Shown here in pieces: positions 8,622 through 16,941 of a stretch of 40,195 bases of DNA. The first letter of the stretch is position 1. Each line of letters starts with the position of its first letter. The notes beneath the pieces were generated by a model. It saw only the letters and a list, made by a program, of their open reading frames with translations. It searched no databases and had not been told where the DNA came from. Source of the stretch: Dehalococcoidia bacterium (GTDB taxonomy: Bacteria; Chloroflexota; Dehalococcoidia; GIF9; UBA5629); NCBI GenBank assembly GCA_016930155.1, contig JAFGHL010000129.1:1-40195 (forward strand), given 5' to 3'. A program made the translations under genes and the position numbers.

Positions 8622-8656
8622 GCAGTAGGGCGAGTGCATTATACTTGCCCTGCTGC
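8622..8656 (+). terminator. Imperfect inverted repeat between the acyl-CoA synthetase and the lipoprotein gene
   Basis: GCAGTAGGGC and GCCCTGCTGC pair at 9 of 10 positions, with a further AGT/ACT pair inside and a short AT-rich loop. It lies 14 nt after the ligase stop and ends 2 nt before the next ATG, so it could end the ligase transcript or mask the lipoprotein start. There is no T-run. A -10-like TATACT (8640-8645) lies inside it. Confidence 0.25.
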
Positions 8657-8658
8657 AA

Positions 8659-9570
8659 ATGTTCCGCCGAACAATAGCTCATGTCTTTCTACCTCTGATG
8701 CTGCTGGCCGCCATAACATGCCTGGCCTGCTCCCGGCAGCCGCAGATTCAACCGGCCTCTTTCCAGGTTGTATCGCTGGGCGTCACGCCTGAACAGGTAC
8801 CAGCCGGGGAGGAGGCTACTGTAATTGCCCAGGTGACCAACCTGGGCGGCTTGCCCGGCAATTTCACAGCCGAACTCACCATGAATGGCGAACAGGTGGC
8901 CGCTAAAACCGTCACCATCCAGCCCGAAAAGATCGTTAAATTAACCTTCAACGTTTCCAGCGATGAGCCGGGGACTTACAAAATACAGCTCGACAGCGCC
9001 GGCGCAACCCTCACCGTTATCGCTGTTGAGGAGAGGGATATAGAGCTCAAGTATGATAGCGGCGTCTCTCAGGATTCCCTGTGGGCGGGCAACAACAACG
9101 GATTCCTTATCAGTTTCAGTCCTCCGGCAAAGCCTTTCGTACTGAAAAAAGTCAGCATCTGCGGCGGCATCTACGGCGTGGCCTGGGAGGGCAAAACCTT
9201 TGAGCTTTCCGTATTGGATAAATTTTATACGCCCTTCTTCAGCCAGGTGTATGCCATCGCTAAATTTCCTGTCAAAGGCGCCTTCCCTTACCGCGAACCG
9301 TCCTGGGTGGATTTCGATATACCACCAACTCCCATGGAGGACGACTTCCTCGTTTACCTGTTCACGGGGACCGGAATGCACAAGGGTATACAGGTTGGAG
9401 TGGATGACAGCTTCACTAACGAACACTCCGACCTGGCCAGCGGACGGCCACCCAACCTCTCAGTGGTTTCGATCGATACTTTCTATAACTCGACCTACTG
9501 GTACAGCGACCGCAGCAAGGTCAACTGGATGATAAGGGTAACCGGCAGCGCTTGCATGCCGGTGGAATGA
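8659..9570 (+). CDS. Lipoprotein with CARDB-like beta-sandwich domain
   Basis: The 303-residue protein begins with a basic-hydrophobic signal (FRRTIAHVFLPLMLLAAI), then CLAC, a slightly unusual lipobox that would lipidate Cys24. Residues about 35-120 (FQVVSLGVTPEQVPAGEEAT through GTYKIQLDSAGATLTVIAV) have the alternating pattern of a CARDB or related Ig-like domain found on cell surfaces. I do not recognise the C-terminal two thirds, an aspartate- and aromatic-rich domain. No Shine-Dalgarno is visible; an in-frame stop at 8626 leaves ATG 8659 as the best start. It stands alone between a ligase and convergent genes, so its function is unknown; it probably binds something outside the membrane. 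Confidence 0.75.
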   Translation: MFRRTIAHVFLPLMLLAAITCLACSRQPQIQPASFQVVSLGVTPEQVPAGEEATVIAQVTNLGGLPGNFTAELTMNGEQVAAKTVTIQPEKIVKLTFNVSSDEPGTYKIQLDSAGATLTVIAVEERDIELKYDSGVSQDSLWAGNNNGFLISFSPPAKPFVLKKVSICGGIYGVAWEGKTFELSVLDKFYTPFFSQVYAIAKFPVKGAFPYREPSWVDFDIPPTPMEDDFLVYLFTGTGMHKGIQVGVDDSFTNEHSDLASGRPPNLSVVSIDTFYNSTYWYSDRSKVNWMIRVTGSACMPVE

Positions 9571-9627
9571 GCGCCGTGGCAACAGATTGCTTCATCGTCA
9601 CCCTTCCCCCAATATTGTGATATCAAG

Positions 9628-10143
9628 CTATTGCATTTTGCCCAGCTGCTTGATTATCTCGTCCCTGTGCTCTGCGACATAAGCGGAACCCGGCTCGTTT
9701 CCACATTTCCTGCATTTAAGGTCGTAGGCCGAATTGATCGTCCCGCAGGATGGACAGGCGTAATGCTCCAGCATCTCCGCGTACCATATCTCGGGGCCAA
9801 CTTCACGTATACGGTCCAGGGAACTCCAGAGTTCGATCCTGTGTGGCATTGCGCACTGGAACTCCTTCAATTCCTGGCAGGGATAATCAGGGCAGCTTCC
9901 ACAAAAGTCCAGCCCTTTTCCCCGCGCGCATTTGTACATGGTACAGAGCTCTCGGCAGTGTAATGAACGCAGTTCCGAACGACACCCGCTGCACCTGACC
10001 TCCTCCAGCGGAAGCTTGAATCTATCAGATAGAGATCGGAGCCTCTTCGGGTCTTCCTTTGTGCCGATAAAAAGGGTGCAGGCAGGGCAAAAAAGACCGC
10101 ATACTGCGGAGGTGCTCTTATCATATTTGTCGACGTTTTTCAT
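9628..10143 (-). CDS. DUF3795 cysteine-rich protein with C-terminal zinc ribbon
   Basis: The 171-residue soluble protein matches the DUF3795 pattern near the N-terminus: CGLFCPACTLF, a later CSGCRS, then C-rich CRELCTMYKCARGKGLDFCGSCPDYPC by residue about 90. Residues about 129-148 form a separate zinc ribbon, CPSCGTINSAYDLKCRKCG. The cysteine clusters suggest bound zinc or an Fe-S centre. The function of DUF3795 is not known. The start is ATG, preceded by a weak G-run. It is convergent with the CARDB-like lipoprotein gene and precedes nothing it obviously works with; the alkylsulfatase-like gene upstream on the same strand is 57 bp away. Confidence 0.75.
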   Translation of the reverse strand: MKNVDKYDKSTSAVCGLFCPACTLFIGTKEDPKRLRSLSDRFKLPLEEVRCSGCRSELRSLHCRELCTMYKCARGKGLDFCGSCPDYPCQELKEFQCAMPHRIELWSSLDRIREVGPEIWYAEMLEHYACPSCGTINSAYDLKCRKCGNEPGSAYVAEHRDEIIKQLGKMQ

Positions 10144-10200
10144 ATCATGCCCCCCATACCGTAAATTTATTCACCTGGTATATCCCTTTCAGGGCCGGTA

Positions 10201-11976
10201 TCACGTTTGAAAACGTCCCATAAACACGATCAACGCAGGTAAATCCCCCTCCACACTGATCTTGCCCTGCGCAAAGGCGGCAGGCAGGTCAAGCATTTTT
10301 AGGGCGATCATTTTATATGTGAGTGAATCGGTGGTCAGCGTAGCCAGAGGCTGTGGCGTGCCGGGGAGAGGCTGCCCCTCTACCACCTCAGCCACGCTGT
10401 TCCGCACAGTGACCGTAAACTGCCTCCCCGTATCGGGGAATTGATAAAGAACCGATTCGTGCACGCCTGCGGCTTTTGCGGGATCCAGCCGTGGCGACAT
10501 ATTAATGAAGATAAAATCGATGGGGATGGACGCAACCGTTTCAACGGGAAGGGCAACCTGCTGTTGAACGGGAACGCCCTGCGTCAGCTCGAGCGCTGAT
10601 TCCAGCAGATAGGCACGCCCGTTGGTGTTGGCCGTATCGGCGGCAATCTGACGGTAGCCTTCAGCCAGCATCTGTTTTACTTTCTCCTGCATGGACCCGG
10701 TGGCCAGACCGCTATCATTTAGCTTGGACAATAGGTGGATTGCCCACCTGGCATCGCCATCAACCAGGGCCTTGCCCGCCTGCGTGGCGACGGCCTGCGG
10801 CCCGCCCATCATGGCGATCTCCCTGCTGGCAACCTCGGCATGTGGCAGAGGATATAGCTTATCGGCGCGCCCGTCGAACCACCCCATATTATTGGTATAG
10901 ATAGCGCGGGCGGACCAGTCCACCTGCCCGTAGCCCTCCCACAGGTAGGGAAGCCTGGCCAGCTCTGCAGGCAGCTTAACGCTTTCTGCGATTGTGTCGA
11001 TATCCTCACCGCGGTTGGCGCGGCGAACAACATCATCTCTTACATACTGGATCGCATCCCTGTAGTCGGTCAATATATCTTGGATCTTGTCCCTGCCGTG
11101 TAATATGGATGTGTGACCGGGCACGAGGTGCTCCGGCTCGAGCCGGCGCATGTCGTCGATGCTCTTGATCCATTCATCTGTTGGCCTGGGGCTGGCGCCG
11201 CGTATGGTATACAGATTGGGGAACGCCCAGTAGAAATCATCGGCCGCCAGCAGGGTTTTATCTGCAGGGATCCAAACGATGAGCTGATCATGCGTCTCCC
11301 CCGGCGCCGAATACATCTCTATTTTCACTCCACCGATATCCAGCACCTGCATTCCGGAAAAAGTATCCGTGGGCATGAGGGGTCCCAGTTCGGCCATGTC
11401 ATCAAGCACGAAAGTGCGCATGACCGGCCCGATTGCAGAACAGGGTACCTCCTCGCGCGAAATATGATATCCCATCTGGCGCATACCCCTTACCGACTCC
11501 GACCGTCCAAACAAGCCGAACTGCTTGAACCAGTGAGTGGCGAAAGAGTCGGTGGCCCATATGCGCGTGGTGTTCTCCACCCAAACGGTTGTGCCCATGG
11601 TATGGTCAACATGACTGTGTGTATAAATAATGGCCTTCACCGCTGCCTGCGGCGCCGCCTCGGAGAACGCCCGTTTTATCGCCCGGGCGGCGGTTGGATT
11701 GAGTGAGGTGTCCACTATAACATTGCCTTCCGCGGTATGTATCAGCACCGTGTTGGAAAGATCATATCCCAGTGACGCCCATACATGCTCAGACACCCTT
11801 TCAATCCTGGGGTCCCCGATCTGCTCCTGACAGTGCCGGCTAATCGTATCCAGGGCCGCAGTAGCGGTTGCCGGATCATTCTTCTCCTTCTGGCTTGTGC
11901 AGGAAAGCGCACCGGTAAAAAACATTAAAACCGCTGCTGCCAGTATAATTCGAAAAACACCCTCTTCCCTTTTCAT
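10201..11976 (-). CDS. Alkylsulfatase-like metallo-beta-lactamase-fold lipoprotein
   Basis: The 591-residue protein has a lipoprotein signal with lipobox ALSC (Cys26). A metallo-beta-lactamase domain carries THSHVDH at 119-125, and an alkylsulfatase dimerisation domain is marked by WSARAIYTNNMGWFDGRADK. An SCP2-like C-terminal domain completes the layout of SdsA/BDS1 sec- and prim-alkylsulfatases. These enzymes cleave alkyl sulfates to alcohol and sulfate, here outside the membrane. Some usual second-metal residues differ: the AEN segment is AADDFYWAFPNLY, and a VPGHTSILHG stretch resembles generic MBL hydrolases, so the substrate may not be a sulfate ester. ATG is preceded by GGAGGTGG. The downstream DUF3795 gene may be co-transcribed. 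Confidence 0.8.
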   Translation of the reverse strand: MKREEGVFRIILAAAVLMFFTGALSCTSQKEKNDPATATAALDTISRHCQEQIGDPRIERVSEHVWASLGYDLSNTVLIHTAEGNVIVDTSLNPTAARAIKRAFSEAAPQAAVKAIIYTHSHVDHTMGTTVWVENTTRIWATDSFATHWFKQFGLFGRSESVRGMRQMGYHISREEVPCSAIGPVMRTFVLDDMAELGPLMPTDTFSGMQVLDIGGVKIEMYSAPGETHDQLIVWIPADKTLLAADDFYWAFPNLYTIRGASPRPTDEWIKSIDDMRRLEPEHLVPGHTSILHGRDKIQDILTDYRDAIQYVRDDVVRRANRGEDIDTIAESVKLPAELARLPYLWEGYGQVDWSARAIYTNNMGWFDGRADKLYPLPHAEVASREIAMMGGPQAVATQAGKALVDGDARWAIHLLSKLNDSGLATGSMQEKVKQMLAEGYRQIAADTANTNGRAYLLESALELTQGVPVQQQVALPVETVASIPIDFIFINMSPRLDPAKAAGVHESVLYQFPDTGRQFTVTVRNSVAEVVEGQPLPGTPQPLATLTTDSLTYKMIALKMLDLPAAFAQGKISVEGDLPALIVFMGRFQT

Positions 11977-11997
11977 GTTCCACCTCCGATATGATAA

Positions 11998-13596
11998 TCA
12001 GTCTATCTTACGCAGCTCCGCACGCAGGACCTTGCCCAGGATATTCTTGGGCAAGGCATCAATAAACTGGACTTTGCCGGGCGTTTTAAACGAGGGCAGG
12101 TGTTTCTTGCAGTGCTCGATGATTTCGTCCTCGCTGCACTGCACACCCTCTCTCAACACGATGAACGCCTTTATCTCCTCACCGTATACCCTGTCTTTAA
12201 CGCCCACGCAGCCTGCTTCAAGCACCTTGGGATGCCTGCAGACAACCTCTTCGACTTCCCTGGGCGATACGTTTTCTCCGCCGCGGATGATTATGTCCTT
12301 CTTTCGGTCAGTGATGTAAAAGTAGCCCTCATCATCCATGTATCCGATATCGCCGGTATGCAGCCATCCGTTACTAAGTGTCTCAGCAGTCTCCTTCGGC
12401 ATATTCCAGTAACCTTTCATCACTGCCGGGCCCCTGATAACCAGTTCCCCCGTACTTCCCGGCGGCACCTCGCGATCCTCTGTGTCGAACACCCTCATGG
12501 AGTTGCATTTGAGCATATTAACGCCGACTGAACCGATCTTGGGAGGGCGTGTGGTAGGATTCCCCGCGGTCAGTGCGCCGGACTCCGTCAAACCCCAACC
12601 CTCATGTATACTGATGCCCGTCTTCTCCTTCCACTTGGCAGCGATACCTGCATCGAGAGTGGCGGCACCCGAGTTGCAGAATTTTAGAGAAGAAAGGTCG
12701 TACGCGTCGAAGTCCGGTTGGTCCAGCATATGAACGTACATGGTCGGCACCATCGCAAGATACTCGATACGCATATCCTGGATCAGTTTTAGTGCCGCCG
12801 CCGGATTCCACCACTTCATCACCACATACCTTGATCCGACCAGATTACCGAAATTCATGAAAGCTAAACCGTACGAATGAGATAGCGGCAGCACCGCCAG
12901 AAACAATATGTGCCGGTTATGTCCCGTTACTACCTGCGTGGTCTCCTTGATCGTATAAGTCTGCGGATTGAGTTCCCTGCGCAGGTTGCTCAGCGTGGTG
13001 GGGGCACACATAGCTGTAAAGTCGGCGAAGCATACCGCATTGATCCACAGCGAAAAATGCGTGTGCATCACCCCCTTGGGATTCCCCGTCGTGCCGGATG
13101 TGTAGATGAGCGCCGCCAGGTCGTCGGAATCCATCTCCTCAACCTTCAATTCACTGCTGGAGCTCTCCAACAGTTTTCTCAGAGAGAGGGTGCCCGGCTC
13201 ATCGTCCTTGTCGATCAGGATTACATTCTTGAGCCCGGGCGCGTTTTTCTGTGCCTCCCTGATCCAGGGCAGGTACTCGGAGGTCGTAACGGTCACCCCG
13301 GCGCCGCAATCCTTGTAGATGTGTGATATCTGGTCCGGCCTCAGTATGGGATTCATGGGCACGGCTATGGCGCCTATCTTATAAGTGGCATTGAAGGCAC
13401 AGCCGATCTCCGGGCAGTTCGGCAGCTGAGTGACCACGCGGTCTCCCTTCCTGATTCCGATAGATTTAAGAGCATTGCCCAGGCGGCTGGACATATCGTC
13501 CAATTGCGCGTTGGTATACCATTTCCCCTCGAAATAGCAGCACTGGTATTCCCCGAATTTCCTGATCCCTTCAACTACAAGATTAGCCAGGTTCAT
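11998..13596 (-). CDS. Acyl-CoA synthetase (AMP-forming), fatty-acyl/aryl type
   Basis: The 532-residue ANL ligase has YTSGTTGNPKG at 165-175, EGWGLTESGAL (A5), GWLHTGDIGYMDDEGYFYITD (A7/A8), KDIIIRGGENVSPREVEEVV and an intact A10 lysine (GKVLRAELRK, Lys522), so it should be fully active. ATG is preceded by AGGAGGTGATGGG. It diverges from the next acyl-CoA ligase across a 317-bp spacer, and the alkylsulfatase-like gene follows 21 bp downstream on the same strand. A sulfatase releasing an alcohol that is later oxidised to an acid for this ligase is one possible link (inference). Substrate class cannot be assigned from sequence. Confidence 0.9.
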   Translation of the reverse strand: MNLANLVVEGIRKFGEYQCCYFEGKWYTNAQLDDMSSRLGNALKSIGIRKGDRVVTQLPNCPEIGCAFNATYKIGAIAVPMNPILRPDQISHIYKDCGAGVTVTTSEYLPWIREAQKNAPGLKNVILIDKDDEPGTLSLRKLLESSSSELKVEEMDSDDLAALIYTSGTTGNPKGVMHTHFSLWINAVCFADFTAMCAPTTLSNLRRELNPQTYTIKETTQVVTGHNRHILFLAVLPLSHSYGLAFMNFGNLVGSRYVVMKWWNPAAALKLIQDMRIEYLAMVPTMYVHMLDQPDFDAYDLSSLKFCNSGAATLDAGIAAKWKEKTGISIHEGWGLTESGALTAGNPTTRPPKIGSVGVNMLKCNSMRVFDTEDREVPPGSTGELVIRGPAVMKGYWNMPKETAETLSNGWLHTGDIGYMDDEGYFYITDRKKDIIIRGGENVSPREVEEVVCRHPKVLEAGCVGVKDRVYGEEIKAFIVLREGVQCSEDEIIEHCKKHLPSFKTPGKVQFIDALPKNILGKVLRAELRKID

Positions 13597-13913
13597 CCCA
13601 TCACCTCCTGCTGATATTCAGCGCAGCTTGTCACTGCGATGCCAAAGATAAGTCCAGGCTATGCAAGACACCCCGATACAATCTGGATATAACTGACTGA
13701 CAGTCGCTTATTCTAACAGAAGCATATCAATAGTCAAGTATCTGACGAAGGGAGATGCAATGTTAACATTTAAATATGGAAATATGCTTCTTTACATTTC
13801 GACAGGCGATGATTTACCATTTCATACGGGCTCAGCCTGCCCTGTAATAATCCTCGAGGGGCTGTACCTCCATAGAACATTAACCATGTTGATCACTCAT
13901 TGAGGAGGTTAAA
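13597..13913. other. 317-bp divergent intergenic spacer
   Basis: No credible gene lies here. It must hold promoters for two divergent acyl-CoA ligase genes and has a Shine-Dalgarno at each end (complement of AGGAGG near 13605; GAGGAGG before 13914). A perfect 12-bp palindrome, AATGTTAACATT, is at 13759-13770 in an AT-rich stretch, and AACAT/ATGTT arms lie near 13876-13890. Either could be an operator. I could not pick convincing -35/-10 pairs. Confidence 0.5.
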
Positions 13914-15431
13914 ATGCATTTGCCCGGTATGCTGGAGGCCAGGGCCTCCAAGATTGGAGACAAGCCTGCCCTGATTTACAGGGACCAGCCTGTAACCTAC
14001 AGCCAGCTTCTGACCAGGGTGCAGAAGTTCGCGCATGCCCTCAAAAAGCTCGGCGTCAAACCTGATGACAAAGTCGCCATCATGCTCAACAACTGTCCCG
14101 AGTTCATCGTGACCTATTTCGCCTGTGCTTACCTGGGAGCGGTGGCCGTGCCGGTCAACATCTTTTACAGGGAGCGGGAGCTGGAATACCTGCTGCGGGA
14201 CAGCGACTCGGTCGCCCTGGTGGCGAACCCGGCCTTTGCCGAGCACTTCAGCAAAATCACAAATAAACCTCCCCTCTTCAAACACCTGATTGTAAACGGC
14301 TCCTATCGCGAAGGGCTGGAGTTCTCAAAGCTCGAGGCGGAGGCTCCGTCAACTCCTTTTAAAGCCCTGTGCAAGGAAAAGGACGTGGTGGAGATTCTCT
14401 ACACCTCGGGCACTACCGGTGAACCAAAGGGCACCATGCTGACGCACGCCAACCTCTTCTTCCATGCCGACATCATCGTCAGCTTGCTCAAACTGGGAGA
14501 CAACGACCGCGCGCTGATGGTGGTCCCGGCATTCCACGGCTTTGGTATCACCGTGATACTCTGCTCGCTGGTCACCGGCTCATCGTTCGTGCTGCTGGAT
14601 CCGTTCAATCCAGTCGAGATCTTCGAACAGATAGAGAAACACAAGGTCACCTTCCTGCCCATGGTTGTTGCCATGTATTTCATGCTGATCAACCACCCGG
14701 ACCGCAGCAAGTACGACCTCTCATCGCTACGAATCGGCATCTCAGGAGCCTCGGCCATGCCCGCACAGCTCATGAAGGATTCCTCCAGTGCGCTCAATGT
14801 CACCATCCTCGAGGCCTGGGGCCTGACCGAATGCTCGGCCTCGGCCACCATGCAACGCTCAGGCCTGGCCTATAAACAGGGCAGCGTGGGGTTAGCCTAT
14901 CCCGGCGTGAAAGTGGGAGTAATGGACGAGTCGGGCAAGCTACTGGGCGCAGGAGAAGTGGGCGAGCTGGTCATCCAGGGCCCGATTGTGATGAAAGGCT
15001 ATTATAAAAAGCCCAAAGAAACCGCCGAGACGCTGCGCGGGGGGTGGCTGCATACCGGAGACATGGGGTATTACGATAAGGACGGCTACTTCTTCATGGT
15101 CGACCGCAAGAAGGAGCTGATCAATGTCGGAGGCGAGAAGGTATTCCCGCGTGAGGTGGAGGAATTAATGTACAAGCATCCGTCGGTGGCCGATGCCGCG
15201 CTGGTGCCGCAGCGGGACGTCCGCCTGGGCGAGGTGCCCGTGGCCATCGTGGTGCCCAAGCCCGGTGCGACATTAACCGAGAAGGATATCACCGATTTTC
15301 TAAGCGATAAGCTGGCGCGCTTCAAGGTGCCGCGTCACGTCTATATACTGCAGCAGGTGCCGCGCAACCCCATGGGAAAGATACTGAAAAAAGAGCTGGT
15401 CAAGATGTTGAACGACGGCCTGATAAAGTGA
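13914..15431 (+). CDS. Long-chain-fatty-acid/aryl-CoA ligase (AMP-forming)
   Basis: The 505-residue ANL ligase has YTSGTTGEPKG at 163-173, ILEAWGLTECSASATMQ (A5), GGWLHTGDMGYYDKDGYFFMV (A7/A8) and an intact A10 motif, NPMGKILKKEL, with Lys489. It forms a CoA thioester from a free acid. GAGGAGG lies 6 nt before ATG. It is the first plus-strand gene of the catabolic core and sits 118 bp before the benzoyl-CoA-reductase-like genes, so it is a good candidate to supply their acyl-CoA substrate (inference). A promoter-like pair in the following spacer suggests the reductase genes can also be transcribed separately. Confidence 0.9.
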   Translation: MHLPGMLEARASKIGDKPALIYRDQPVTYSQLLTRVQKFAHALKKLGVKPDDKVAIMLNNCPEFIVTYFACAYLGAVAVPVNIFYRERELEYLLRDSDSVALVANPAFAEHFSKITNKPPLFKHLIVNGSYREGLEFSKLEAEAPSTPFKALCKEKDVVEILYTSGTTGEPKGTMLTHANLFFHADIIVSLLKLGDNDRALMVVPAFHGFGITVILCSLVTGSSFVLLDPFNPVEIFEQIEKHKVTFLPMVVAMYFMLINHPDRSKYDLSSLRIGISGASAMPAQLMKDSSSALNVTILEAWGLTECSASATMQRSGLAYKQGSVGLAYPGVKVGVMDESGKLLGAGEVGELVIQGPIVMKGYYKKPKETAETLRGGWLHTGDMGYYDKDGYFFMVDRKKELINVGGEKVFPREVEELMYKHPSVADAALVPQRDVRLGEVPVAIVVPKPGATLTEKDITDFLSDKLARFKVPRHVYILQQVPRNPMGKILKKELVKMLNDGLIK

Positions 15432-15455
15432 CGGATCGAACCGATGATTAAATAT

Positions 15456-15539
15456 TTTATGCATGTCTTTGCAATAAGGCCGGCGATATTCTAAGATTTA
15501 ATTCCGGCATCTACACTGTAAGCTTATTTAATGCATAAA
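15456..15539 (+). promoter_or_regulatory. Promoter region of the reductase genes, flanked by inverted TTTATGCAT boxes
   Basis: TTTATGCAT at 15456-15464 and its exact reverse complement ATGCATAAA at 15531-15539 lie 75 bp apart, about seven helical turns. Between them are TTGCAA (15469-15474) and TAAGAT (15492-15497), spaced 17 bp, each matching 4/6 of the sigma-70 hexamers. A GCCGG/CCGGC pair also lies between the boxes. A symmetric pair around a weak promoter would suit a dimeric or looping regulator such as the PadR protein downstream (inference only). Confidence 0.35.
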
Positions 15540-15549
15540 GGGGTGCAAC

Positions 15550-16911
15550 ATGAGTGAAACCGCTACTCCCGCCAAGACCGAGAAGAAAAGGGCCATTAAC
15601 CGGCTGAAGAGCATGTATCCATTGCGCAATCTCGTTCAGCAGGACTATGTCGACACGCTCCAGGCCAGCAACGAGGGCAAGCCGACCGTATGGTCCATGC
15701 TTAACTACTGGGAAGGAGACCTCCCGCTCAAGGCCATGGGACTCAATATCGTCTATCCGGAGAACTACGCCACGCTGCTGGCGGCCTCGGGCGCAGCCGA
15801 GCCATTCCTGGATGCCTCTGACTCGGACGGCTTCCCCAACCACATGTGCGGCTACGGCAGAGCCACTATCGGCTATTCTTACCGCATGATGAAGGAGAAC
15901 GGCGGCAAGATACCGCCCGATGCGCCGCTGGGCGGCATGGCCAAGCCGGCGCTGCTGCTCGGATCGGGAATCATCTGCGACGCCCGTTTCAAGTGGTTCC
16001 AGGCGCTGGCCAGGTATTTTGACGCCCCTGAATGGTGCCTCGAGATGCCCATGATGGCCACATTCGAGGGCACGGAGCCCGACCTCGAGGAGTACCAGGT
16101 TAAATTCCTGACCAGGGAGATCAGGGACTTCATTGAGTTCCTGGAAAAGCTGCTGAAAAAGAAGATGGACTGGGCCAGGCTGGAGGAACTGATCGTTTTG
16201 GCCACCCAGATACATGAAACAAACTATCAGATCAATGAGGCTCGTAAAGCCATACCCGGTCCCATGCACAGCACGGATTTCTGGAGCAGCATGCCGCCGT
16301 CGCTATTCTTTGCCGGCGATATGAAGGTATCGCTCAAGCTGTACCAGGATATGCTGGCCGAGGTGCAGGAGCGTGTTAAGAACAAAGAATCGGGCATCAA
16401 CTACCCGGAGAGGTACAGGATCATATTTGCAGAACTGCCGCCGTGGCACAGCCTGAAGTTCTTCGACCAGCTGGCAGAGAAGGGCTGGAATTTCGTTTTC
16501 GAGAGCTTCGGCTATCATAACACCAGGCCGATCGACCTGAGCAAGGTCAGTGATCCCTGCGAGAAGCTGGCACGCTTCGCGCGCAATTTCTGGTTCAATA
16601 TCTTCCCCGAGGCCAAGAAGGATGGTATCTCCAATCCCGTCGTCGAGACCTACCTCAAGATCGGCCGGGGCTTCAAAGCCGACGGCTTTTTCATGCACCC
16701 GCTCATCTCCTGCCGCGCTGCCAGCTGCAGCCTCAGGACGGTGCAGCACTTCGAGCAGGAGAAGCTGGATATACCCAGCCTGTGGGTCGAGGGCGACATC
16801 ATCGACAAGCGCGTCTTCAATCCCCAGGAGGTACTGGCCAAGGCCGAGGCCTTCGAGCAGACCATGGACCACTACAGGAAGGTACGCAAATCCAAAGGCC
16901 TGGACTGGTAA
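15550..16911 (+). CDS. 2-hydroxyacyl-CoA dehydratase / benzoyl-CoA reductase large subunit (BcrB/HgdA-like), copy 1
   Basis: The 453-residue protein belongs to the HGD-D family, whose paired subunits hold [4Fe-4S] clusters and pass one electron to an acyl-CoA thioester for dehydration or ring reduction. Candidate cluster cysteines, all shared with the second copy at 22276, are Cys100 (FPNHMCGYGR), Cys143 (GIICDARFKWFQ), Cys163 (EWCLEMP) and Cys388 (LISCRAAS). The C-terminal VEGDIIDKRVFN stretch is typical of this subunit. Its length matches BcrB/BzdO (about 440-450) better than FldB-like proteins (comparison from memory). It is followed by the partner subunit 30 bp on and by two ATPase genes. 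The real reaction, ring reduction or 2-hydroxyacyl dehydration, is not decided by sequence inspection. Confidence 0.85.
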   Translation: MSETATPAKTEKKRAINRLKSMYPLRNLVQQDYVDTLQASNEGKPTVWSMLNYWEGDLPLKAMGLNIVYPENYATLLAASGAAEPFLDASDSDGFPNHMCGYGRATIGYSYRMMKENGGKIPPDAPLGGMAKPALLLGSGIICDARFKWFQALARYFDAPEWCLEMPMMATFEGTEPDLEEYQVKFLTREIRDFIEFLEKLLKKKMDWARLEELIVLATQIHETNYQINEARKAIPGPMHSTDFWSSMPPSLFFAGDMKVSLKLYQDMLAEVQERVKNKESGINYPERYRIIFAELPPWHSLKFFDQLAEKGWNFVFESFGYHNTRPIDLSKVSDPCEKLARFARNFWFNIFPEAKKDGISNPVVETYLKIGRGFKADGFFMHPLISCRAASCSLRTVQHFEQEKLDIPSLWVEGDIIDKRVFNPQEVLAKAEAFEQTMDHYRKVRKSKGLDW

Positions 16912-16941
16912 GCGCAGAATAATAATAACAGGGAGATTGAG

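Noticed and set aside
15511-16269. 252-codon minus-strand open frame
   Set aside because: Antisense to the reductase large subunit, whose cysteine motifs are conserved in the second copy; composition fits a shadow frame.
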